Positions 39,899-46,360 of a stretch of DNA of 46,360 nucleotides are shown piece after piece. The stretch comes from an uncultured Collinsella sp. (GTDB taxonomy: Bacteria > Actinomycetota > Coriobacteriia > Coriobacteriales > Coriobacteriaceae). The notes under the pieces were generated by a model, which saw only the letters and a list, made by a program, of their open reading frames with translations, was not told where the DNA came from and made no database searches. Positions within the stretch are counted from its first letter, which is position 1; the number at the start of each line of letters is the position of its first letter. A program made the translations under genes and the position numbers. The stretch is from NCBI GenBank assembly GCA_959600835.1, contig CAUGNQ010000012.1:1-46360 (forward strand). Direction: 5' to 3'.

Positions 39899-40144
39899 CT
39901 AGAGCAGGTTCTTCTGTATCCACGCGATGATGTCGCCCGACTCGTAGAGTGGCGTGCCGTCAATGAACAGGCAGGGAACTTGGCGCTTTCCGCCGACGGC
40001 GATGAGCGTCTGCTCGGCATCGGAATCGGTCGAGATATTACGCTCGGGGATGGTCACGCCGTTATCGGCCAGGAAACGCTTGACCTTTATGCAATACGGG
40101 CAGCCGGTCATAACGTAGAGCGCGAGCTCGTGATCAGTAGCCAT
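39899..40144 (-). CDS. Glutaredoxin
   Basis: An 81-residue glutaredoxin-fold protein. The active site is TGCPYCIKVKRFL (C15, C18), then QVPCLFIDGTPLYESGDIIA with the cis-Pro and the glutathione-site GD. It is a two-Cys NrdH/glutaredoxin type that reduces disulfides with glutathione or thioredoxin reductase; the electron donor is open, since Coriobacteriia usually lack glutathione. The ATG at 40144 with GGAG close upstream is used; the longer frame is not convincing. Confidence 0.9.
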   Translation of the reverse strand: MATDHELALYVMTGCPYCIKVKRFLADNGVTIPERNISTDSDAEQTLIAVGGKRQVPCLFIDGTPLYESGDIIAWIQKNLL

Positions 40145-40195
40145 AGGTCTCCAATCGGTTGAGGTTTCGATTGAAATACCCAAAGCCGCCGCGGT

Positions 40196-41023
40196 CTATG
40201 CACGCGTCAACGACGACTCGATTGCCTGTACCAGAAACGCCGTGGCGCCGGTGCCGCAGGGCTTGTCGTAGTAGTCAACAAAGCGCTGGTCGGCAAGATA
40301 GCCGTGGGCGAGGCCCAAGTACGCCTCGTCTTGGGGCTCGCATCCCCAGTTGAGAGCAATCCAGCGACGATGCATCGCGACAAGCTTGCGAGCCTCGCTT
40401 CCATCCGGTTCGCCGTCGCTCATGGCAATCGAGAGCTGGCCCAGAATAGCGCGTTCAAGTTCCTTCATGTCGTTCCATGTCTGAGGATCCATATCCAGTA
40501 ACGTTTCGTTTGCTGCATCGATAGCCTCATCGCCATAGCGCGCCCGCGCTTCGGCGCCGTAGCGCTCCTCGTTTTCTTGCACGGCGCGCCAGCGTTCCAG
40601 TTGCGGCAGCACGGCGCCCATGAGCGAGACAGCTTCGTCGAGCGACATACCGGTGTTTTGTGCCAGGCGCGGGGCACAATCCTCGATCATTGCCTCCATC
40701 GTAGTGTCGTAGGTGTACTTGCCGTGGTCGTAGCACCACTTGCAGTAATGATCGGTCGCGGTGCCCGCAGCATCGGTGCCGCAGTCGTCGGGTGTGAGTA
40801 TCATGCCGCAGCTCTGGCAATAGTGCTCGGGCATTTCGAGCAGGTGAGACAGGGGCTCGCCGGTCACGGCGGCGATGAGCTTCATCATGTCGATACCCGG
40901 TGTGACCTCGCCGCGCTCCCAGCGGCTGACGGCTTGGCGCGTGACATAGAGCTTGGCGGCAAGCTGCTCTTGGGTAAGGTTGTTGGCGCGACGGACGGCG
41001 ATGAGTTTTTCTGCAAAGGCCAT
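40196..41023 (-). CDS. XRE-family regulator with zinc ribbon and TipAS-like domain
   Basis: A 275-residue protein of three parts. Residues 5-60 are an XRE helix-turn-helix (RRANNLTQEQLAAKLYVTRQ, AVSRWERGEVTPGI). Residues 66-100 are a zinc ribbon with CQSCGM and, after a linker, CKWCYD. Residues 150-275 are a helical domain like TipAS, the antibiotic-binding part of TipA (NDMKELERAI, VAMHRRWIALNWG, YLGLAHGYLADQRFVDYYD). The middle (100-150) is a linker with DTTMEAMIEDCAPRLAQN. The combination suggests a drug- or peptide-sensing repressor. AAAGGAG precedes the ATG. It is divergent from TrmO. Confidence 0.87.
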   Translation of the reverse strand: MAFAEKLIAVRRANNLTQEQLAAKLYVTRQAVSRWERGEVTPGIDMMKLIAAVTGEPLSHLLEMPEHYCQSCGMILTPDDCGTDAAGTATDHYCKWCYDHGKYTYDTTMEAMIEDCAPRLAQNTGMSLDEAVSLMGAVLPQLERWRAVQENEERYGAEARARYGDEAIDAANETLLDMDPQTWNDMKELERAILGQLSIAMSDGEPDGSEARKLVAMHRRWIALNWGCEPQDEAYLGLAHGYLADQRFVDYYDKPCGTGATAFLVQAIESSLTRA

Positions 41024-41053
41024 AACGGCTCCTTTCTGCTGGTTGATGGCTTA

Positions 41054-41082
41054 AGCATACGCGGCAGCAGGTGCCCTTCCAA
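41054..41082 (-). promoter_or_regulatory. Promoter of the XRE regulator gene
   Basis: TTGGAA (41082-41077) and TATGCT (41059-41054) on the minus strand, 17 bp apart: the same hexamers as the topoisomerase promoter. Confidence 0.65.
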
Positions 41083-41097
41083 GCAACCGTTGGTTGC
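41083..41097. promoter_or_regulatory. Operator-like palindrome in the XRE/TrmO divergent region
   Basis: GCAACC-GTT-GGTTGC is a perfect palindrome that touches the -35 box of the XRE promoter. It is a candidate site for the XRE protein, on position alone. Confidence 0.5.
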
Positions 41098-41163
41098 ACG
41101 ACGGGGACCGCGGCGAAGAATTGCGCGCAACGCCCCACACCTCCATGCCGTACAATGACCGGC

Positions 41164-41901
41164 ATGGAACCTATTGCACGCATACATACCGACCTGCCGC
41201 AGAAGTTCGGCATTCCGCGCAACAGCTTTTTGGCGCCCCATCTGCAGGGGCGCATCGTCTTTGAGCCGGAATTTGCCTCCAACGCAGCAGTTGAGGGTCT
41301 GGATTCCTTCTCTCACCTATGGCTGCTGTGGCGTTTTGAAAACGGCACGCCCGGCGGCACGGCTAAGGACATAGCTGCCGATGCCAAGTCGCAGGACAGG
41401 TCCGGCACCAACGCAAAATGGTCGAAAACCGTGCGCCCGCCGCGTCTGGGCGGAGCCGAGCGCGTGGGTGTATTTGCCACACGCAGTCCGTTTCGCCCTA
41501 ATCCCATCGGTCTTACCTGTGTCAAGCTCGATCGTGTCGAGCTCACCGATGATGGCCCGATCATCCATGTGCTGGGGGCCGATCTGCGCGACGGCACGCC
41601 CATCTACGACATTAAGCCCTACATTCCGTTTGCGGATTGCCATCCAGATGCGACCGGCGGCTGGATTGAGGATGCTCCGTGGCAAGAGCTCGATATCGAG
41701 TTCCCGCAAGCGCTGCAGGATATGATTCCGCCCGCAAAGCTCCCCGGCTTGATAGAGGTCCTTCGCCAAGATCCGCGCCGCGCGGGTAGCAAACACGAGC
41801 CAAACCGCGTCTACCATCTGGCTTACGCTGGGCTCGACATATCCTTTACGGTTGATGGAACCAGGTTGACGGTAATCGCCGTCAACGACGCGCGGGACTA
41901 G
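41164..41901 (+). CDS. trmO: TrmO-type tRNA methyltransferase (TsaA/YaeB fold)
   Basis: A 245-residue protein of the TrmO family, which uses SAM to methylate t6A37 in tRNA-Thr and related tRNAs. Motifs: ARIHTDLPQKFGIPRNS at the start, LDSFSHLWLLWRFE, VGVFATRSPFRPNPIGLTCV (SAM and tRNA binding), and GTPIYDIKPYIPFADCHPDA. The C-terminal domain of about 80 residues is present. The ATG at 41164 is only 7 bases after TACAAT (41151-41156), so the transcript may be leaderless; a ribosome site is not visible. It is divergent from the XRE regulator. Confidence 0.92.
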   Translation: MEPIARIHTDLPQKFGIPRNSFLAPHLQGRIVFEPEFASNAAVEGLDSFSHLWLLWRFENGTPGGTAKDIAADAKSQDRSGTNAKWSKTVRPPRLGGAERVGVFATRSPFRPNPIGLTCVKLDRVELTDDGPIIHVLGADLRDGTPIYDIKPYIPFADCHPDATGGWIEDAPWQELDIEFPQALQDMIPPAKLPGLIEVLRQDPRRAGSKHEPNRVYHLAYAGLDISFTVDGTRLTVIAVNDARD

Positions 41902-42014
41902 CCGGCCATTCGCCGGCGCCCGCCAAATTCAACGCCAAACCCTCATGACAAAATCGCCCACGCTGGTGGACAATAACGCCTACCAAAACAATCCGCTTTG
42001 CACGGGAGCTCAGC

Positions 42015-43229
42015 ATGAAATACGACTTTACTTCGCTTATCGACCGCCATGGCATGGACGCCATCGCCGTTGACTCCTGGGGCGAGATCCCCGGCATGGC
42101 TCCGAACGCGCCCGACGAGGGCTTCGACCGCATTCCCATGTGGGTGGCCGACATGAATTTTGCCACGGTGCCCACGGTCCAGGAGCACATCATTCAGCGC
42201 GCCCAGCATCCCATGTTTGGCTATTTCGATCCTCGCCCCGAGTACTTCGACCGCATCATCGAATGGCAGAGCCGCCGTAATGGCGTTAAGGGCCTGCTCC
42301 CGGAGCATATCGGCTACGAGAACGGCGTGCTGGGCGGCGTCGTGTCGACCCTGCGCGCGTATGTCCAGCCGGGCGATGCGGTGCTGGTCCACAGCCCGAC
42401 CTACATCGGCTTTACCAAGTCCATCGAAGCCGCGGGCTATCGCATTGTCCACAGCCCGCTTAAGCTCGACGACCAGGGCGTGTGGCGCATGGACTTTGAG
42501 GACATGGAACGCAAGCTCACCCAAAACCACATCCACGCCGCGGTGTTCTGCTCGCCGCACAATCCTTGTGGCCGCGTATGGGAGCGCGACGAGATCGAGC
42601 GCGCCATGGACATCTATCGCCGGCACGATTGCGTGGTGATTTCGGACGAGATTTGGTCCGACATCATCTTGCCCGGTCACAAGCATATCCCGACGCAGTC
42701 GGTGAGCGAGGATGCCCGCATGCGCACGGTCGCCCTCTATGCGCCCAGCAAGACGTTTAACCTGGCGGGCCTGGTCGGCAGCTACCACATCATCTATAAC
42801 GAGACGCTGCGCGACCGCGTGTGCGCCGTGTCCAATAAGACCCACTACAACGAGATGAATGTCCTTTCGATGCATGCGCTTATCGGCGCCTACCAGACGC
42901 AGGGCTACGAGTGGCTCGATGAGCTCAACGAGGTTATCGAGGGCAACATTGACTACTTCTGCGATTACGTGGACGAGCATTTTGAGGGCGTGTCCTATTC
43001 GCGCCCGCAGGGCACCTATATGGTGTTCCTGGACTGCACGGAGTGGTGCTGCGTGCATGGGCACGATATTCAGTGGCTGCTCGACGAGGGGGCGCGTGTG
43101 GGCGTGGGCTATCAGGACGGCCGTCCATTCCATGGACCTTGCCACATTCGCGTGAATCTGGCGCTGCCGCTTTCGCGTGTAAGGGAGGCGTGCGACCGCT
43201 TGGACCGCTACGTTTTTAATGCACGGTAA
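42015..43229 (+). CDS. MalY/PatB-type cystathionine beta-lyase (aminotransferase class I/II)
   Basis: A 404-residue PLP enzyme of fold type I. Motifs: IPMWVADMNFATVPTVQEHI at the start, YENGVLGGVVSTLRAY, VFCSPHNPCGRVW with the cofactor-contacting Asn, VVISDEIWSDII with the Asp, and the Schiff-base Lys in YAPSKTFNLAGL. MalY/PatB enzymes split cystathionine or Cys into pyruvate, ammonia and a thiol or sulfide; in gut bacteria this can release hydrogen sulfide. The ribosome site is GGGAG. Upstream, ATGACA (41945) and GACAAT (41969) are a weak promoter. No regulator is adjacent. Confidence 0.92.
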   Translation: MKYDFTSLIDRHGMDAIAVDSWGEIPGMAPNAPDEGFDRIPMWVADMNFATVPTVQEHIIQRAQHPMFGYFDPRPEYFDRIIEWQSRRNGVKGLLPEHIGYENGVLGGVVSTLRAYVQPGDAVLVHSPTYIGFTKSIEAAGYRIVHSPLKLDDQGVWRMDFEDMERKLTQNHIHAAVFCSPHNPCGRVWERDEIERAMDIYRRHDCVVISDEIWSDIILPGHKHIPTQSVSEDARMRTVALYAPSKTFNLAGLVGSYHIIYNETLRDRVCAVSNKTHYNEMNVLSMHALIGAYQTQGYEWLDELNEVIEGNIDYFCDYVDEHFEGVSYSRPQGTYMVFLDCTEWCCVHGHDIQWLLDEGARVGVGYQDGRPFHGPCHIRVNLALPLSRVREACDRLDRYVFNAR

Positions 43230-43370
43230 GTGAGTGCTGCATGCGGGGCTGTCTGCCAGATTGGCTGGAAGGCCCCGTATGGTAAAGCATCTGTAACCAT
43301 TGAGCGCAAGCGCGGTTTTGTCTGCTATTATTCAGCTCTTGAGTCTGTAAACAGGAAAGTCTGGAGCTCG

Positions 43371-44240
43371 ATGAAAAGACCTCGTCGCTCGGCCGCCATA
43401 TCGTTGTTTGTTGCGCTTGCAGTGGTGAGTGCCTTTGTCGTGGCGATAGCTGGCTGTTCCGGGTCGAATGACGGGGCCGCGGCGTCTGCATCAGAAGGCG
43501 CGGCCGCCTCGCAGGTCAAAGACGACAACCTTAAGACGCTCAACGTCGGCAGCGACCTCTATCCGCCGTTTGTGTATAGCGACGAGTACGGCAATATCGT
43601 TGGCCTGGATGTCGAGATTTTGACCGAGGCTTTGGTCCGCATTGGTTACAAGCCAAAATACCAGCTGATCGACTGGGAAAAGAAGAAAGAACTGCTGGCG
43701 AGCGGCGAGCTCGACTGCGTCATGGGCAGCTTTAGTATGACGGGCCGCGAAGGCGAGTATCGCTGGGCGGGGCCGTACCTTGCGAGCCGACAGGTGGTTG
43801 CTGTCGATCCCGAAAGCGATATCTACACGCTTGCCGATCTTGAGGGTAGGGTCGTGGCGGTCCAGTCCACCACCAAGCCCGAATCGATTCTGCTCAATCA
43901 CACCAATGAAAACGTTCCGCAGATTAAGGAGCTCTACAGCTTTTCGGACCGCTCGTACCTGAACCCGGCGCTTGTCGAGGGCCTAGTCGACGCCATCGCC
44001 GCGCATGAGTCCTCGCTGCTCACCTACGAAAAAGACTATGGCGTGACGTATCGCATTTTGTCTGAGCCGCTGCTAGAGGTTGGTTTGGGCACCGCTTTCG
44101 ATATCAACGACACACGCGGCATCGACGTTAAGCTCACCCATGCCTACCAAGAAATGCTTGCCGATGGCACCATGGAGCGCCTGGTGTCAAAGTATTTTGA
44201 TGACCCTTCGCCCTTTTTGAATGTGGAGGGCCTGTCATGA
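43371..44240 (+). CDS. Amino-acid-type solute-binding lipoprotein
   Basis: A 289-residue lipoprotein. The signal is residues 1-28 with lipobox IAGC (Cys29), then a Ser/Ala-rich linker. Residues 48-289 form a family 3 solute-binding fold: LNVGSDLYPPFVYSDEYGNI, VGLDVEILTEALVRIGYKPK, ELDCVMGSFSMTGREGEYRW, LADLEGRVVAVQSTTKPES, with a C-terminal helix MERLVSKYF. It overlaps the next gene by 4 bases (ATGA), so it and the histidine kinase are made together, which suggests that it senses a ligand for the kinase rather than serving a transporter; no permease is in the window. ATG at 43371 follows GGAG. Confidence 0.9.
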   Translation: MKRPRRSAAISLFVALAVVSAFVVAIAGCSGSNDGAAASASEGAAASQVKDDNLKTLNVGSDLYPPFVYSDEYGNIVGLDVEILTEALVRIGYKPKYQLIDWEKKKELLASGELDCVMGSFSMTGREGEYRWAGPYLASRQVVAVDPESDIYTLADLEGRVVAVQSTTKPESILLNHTNENVPQIKELYSFSDRSYLNPALVEGLVDAIAAHESSLLTYEKDYGVTYRILSEPLLEVGLGTAFDINDTRGIDVKLTHAYQEMLADGTMERLVSKYFDDPSPFLNVEGLS

Positions 44241-46360
44241 TTGATGCGTCCGACCACACCGCTCAGGAGCGGGGCGATCGTTCGGCACGGGAATGGCTCA
44301 TCGTCGTCCTGTTGGGGATAGCGCTCTCGATTGTTGCCGGCGTGACGAGCTACGCCTACACGACAGCTCAGGCCGAGCAGCGCTTTGCCGACGTTGTCGA
44401 TTACGTGGCGACACAGAGCCTTTCCTACGATGCGTTCAACAGCGCCTATGCGACCAAAAACCTGATTCGCGTTATGGAGATCGCCGGAGAGGCGGCGCGC
44501 GATATGGAGCGCGACGGCTCGGTGGATAACGCTACGTTGGAGCAATATGCTGACCAGTTTAATGTGACAGCGCTGATCGTAACGGATGCATCGGACAACT
44601 TGGTGTCCGAGTCCTCGAAGGATGACGTGGGCTACGAGTCGCTCGCCGCGAATCTCAAAGAGGCGCCTGTGCTGGAGGTGGCAGCCCATCCGCTTAAGTC
44701 CTATACCGCTCGCATTACGCTTGCGGACGATTCGGTCGCAGACATTGGCTGCGCGGCCCGGCGGGACGGTGAGGGCATCGTTGTCGCGGTGAGGCACCAG
44801 AGCGCCAAGGCGGTCGCGAGCAATACGCTCAAGTTGCAGAGCTTGCTCGATGGTTATGAGACCATCGATAGCGGCAATATCGTGATCGAAAACGACGGTA
44901 AGGTCGTTGCGACCAACGCTGTTGAGCCCGCCGTGTCAGGCGTGTTCGATTTGCCTGCGACGGATGCCATCGTTGTCAACGGCATTAAGGAGCGTTGCCT
45001 GGCTGGTAAGGTCAGATTGGTTAACGACAGCGGTGAGTGGTATCTGGGCACATTTGGTAAAGCGCGCGATTTTTACGTGTACACCTATGCTCCCGCGCAG
45101 CGTTACTTTGAGGTTGTTGCCGCTGTTGTTGCCAGCGTGTTGGCACTCTACGGCGGTGTTATAGCCACTGTTGTGTTGGTGCGCCGCCGCGCCGAGAGCC
45201 AACGCTTTGCCGACCTGTTGCTGCAGGAGCGCGACTATGGCGACAAACTGGCAAAAGCGGCGCGCGAAGCTTCGTCTGCCAACTCTGCAAAGACGGAGTT
45301 CCTGCGTCGCATGAGTCACGACCTGCGCACGCCCATCAACGGCATTCGCGGTATGGTCGAGGTGGACAATGCCAACGCGGACGACTTGCAAAAGCAGACT
45401 GAGTGCCGCTCAAAGATCTGGACGGCGTCGGGACTGTTGCTCGACCTTGCGAACGAGGCACTCGATATGAGCCGCTTGGAGAGCGGGCAGGTCGACCTGA
45501 ATCTCGTGCCTACAGATATGGTGGCCCTCAACCGTGAGGCGTGCGATATTCTGGAGCGCCAAGCCGAGGAGCGCCTGGTGACAATTATCTGCGACCAACG
45601 GACTCTTGATCATCCCTATGCCCGGGTGAGCGTGACGCACCTCAAGCGTCTGTTGCTCAATATTGCCGGTAATGCCGTCAAGTACAACCGCCAGGGCGGC
45701 TATGTTCGCCTGACATGCCGCGAGGTGGAGCCGGTGGACGGTGTCCCCGTCTATGAATACACGATCGCCGATAACGGCATTGGCATGAGCGAGGAGTTTC
45801 AGCAGCACCTCTACGAGCCGTTCAGCCGCGAGGAACAGCAGGTGGAAGGCGCTTCATCGGGAACTGGCCTGGGCGCGTCTATTGCCAAACAGTTGGTCGA
45901 GCTTATGGGCGGAACCATGAGCTTTACGAGCGCCTTGGGGCGGGGGACGACGTTTACCATTTGCCTGCCGTTTGAGAAGTGCAAGAGTTCCGAGATTCCC
46001 CAGGCAGTTCGCGTGGATGCAGGCGACAGCGACGTGATCCAGGGCCTGCGTGTTTTGCTCGTAGAGGATAACGACCTGAATGCCGAGATCGCACAGTTTA
46101 CGCTCGACCGCGCCGGTGCCGTCGTGACACATGTTAAAGATGGCGAGTCTGCCGTCGAGACGTTTGCCGCGAGCGCGCCGCACGAGTACGACGTGGTATT
46201 GATGGACATCATGATGCCCGGCATCGATGGCCTTGAGGCCACGCGTCAGATTCGAGCGCTCGATCGCGAGGACGCCGCGACCACGCCGATTATCGCCGTG
46301 AGCGCCAATGCCTTTGCCGACGACCGTAGGCTTTCGCGCGAGGCGGGCATGAACGCGCAT
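44237..46360 (+). CDS. Hybrid sensor histidine kinase, 3' end outside the window
   Basis: At least 708 codons; no stop before the window ends. TM1 is at about residues 18-42. An extracellular sensor region of 250 residues follows (VTALIVTDASDNLVSESS, a PDC/dCache-like character), then TM2 at about 290-318. The kinase core has His in FLRRMSHDLRTPINGIRG, NIAGNAVKYNRQGG, ADNGIGMSEEF and GTGLGASIAKQLVE. A receiver domain begins near 605, with LLVEDNDLNAEIA and VLMDIMMPGIDG holding the phospho-acceptor Asp. It is translationally coupled to the solute-binding lipoprotein by ATGA, so the lipoprotein may deliver the signal. An output or Hpt domain could lie beyond the end. Confidence 0.93.
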   Translation, partial: MIDASDHTAQERGDRSAREWLIVVLLGIALSIVAGVTSYAYTTAQAEQRFADVVDYVATQSLSYDAFNSAYATKNLIRVMEIAGEAARDMERDGSVDNATLEQYADQFNVTALIVTDASDNLVSESSKDDVGYESLAANLKEAPVLEVAAHPLKSYTARITLADDSVADIGCAARRDGEGIVVAVRHQSAKAVASNTLKLQSLLDGYETIDSGNIVIENDGKVVATNAVEPAVSGVFDLPATDAIVVNGIKERCLAGKVRLVNDSGEWYLGTFGKARDFYVYTYAPAQRYFEVVAAVVASVLALYGGVIATVVLVRRRAESQRFADLLLQERDYGDKLAKAAREASSANSAKTEFLRRMSHDLRTPINGIRGMVEVDNANADDLQKQTECRSKIWTASGLLLDLANEALDMSRLESGQVDLNLVPTDMVALNREACDILERQAEERLVTIICDQRTLDHPYARVSVTHLKRLLLNIAGNAVKYNRQGGYVRLTCREVEPVDGVPVYEYTIADNGIGMSEEFQQHLYEPFSREEQQVEGASSGTGLGASIAKQLVELMGGTMSFTSALGRGTTFTICLPFEKCKSSEIPQAVRVDAGDSDVIQGLRVLLVEDNDLNAEIAQFTLDRAGAVVTHVKDGESAVETFAASAPHEYDVVLMDIMMPGIDGLEATRQIRALDREDAATTPIIAVSANAFADDRRLSREAGMNAH

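Overview
The window looks like chromosome of a Coriobacteriia member, most likely Collinsella or a close relative. This is inferred from protein character, not from a search: high-GC codon use, strong AGGAGG-type ribosome sites, a one-component LuxR regulator beside a huge surface protein with an LAGTG sorting signal, NAD-linked and thiol/Fe-S redox modules, and dispersed intergenic palindromes. I saw no rRNA, tRNA or CRISPR array.

Region 1 (1-11,500) is accessory and regulator-rich. It has two small membrane proteins, a TetR regulator, an HxlR regulator divergent from an SDR oxidoreductase, and a MerR regulator divergent from a carboxymuconolactone decarboxylase-cupin fusion. At its core is a cassette of one TetR regulator divergent from a tight operon of three sirtuin-like genes (7,518-10,726). 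Two of the three have Gln where classical sirtuins have the catalytic His, as in class M sirtuins (SirTM); the third is minimal and is broken by one extra G in a G7 run. To its left lies a decayed tandem copy of the same cassette (about 4,331-7,433). That copy keeps a truncated sirtuin, a sirtuin N-terminal stub and a TetR pseudogene, and it holds a lower-GC radical SAM mobile pair (proteins A and B) and an IS3-type transposase remnant. Both copies carry the same 18-bp palindrome, the likely TetR operator, so the radical SAM pair now sits behind a sirtuin promoter. A flavodoxin-fold reductase and a DUF4143 ATPase close the region.

Region 2 (13,000-25,600) is mostly core: a ParE/ParC-type topoisomerase pair, a lipoprotein, a 1,455-residue surface protein with its LuxR neighbour, and a GMP synthetase that lacks the glutamine amidotransferase domain.

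Region 3 (25,600-37,500) holds a two-component system divergent from a redox unit (CD1871A-family CXXC peptide, polyferredoxin-like membrane protein, TlpA-like lipoprotein). A rhodanese fragment, a CoA-disulfide-reductase-like flavoprotein with C-terminal rhodanese, a fused MacB-type ABC transporter, a membrane protein and a tRNA-dihydrouridine synthase follow. Four copies of a GTGACAAAGGG palindrome lie between these genes.

Region 4 (37,500-46,360) has a BrnT/BrnA-like toxin-antitoxin pair, a 428-residue gene of unknown role, a glutaredoxin, an XRE-zinc ribbon-TipAS regulator divergent from TrmO, a MalY/PatB aminotransferase, and a solute-binding lipoprotein coupled to a hybrid histidine kinase that runs off the window. 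A second palindrome family flanks the toxin-antitoxin and unknown-gene block.

The best candidates for something undescribed are the triple sirtuin/TetR cassette with its invaded tandem copy, and the two-component-linked CXXC/Fe-S/TlpA redox unit.
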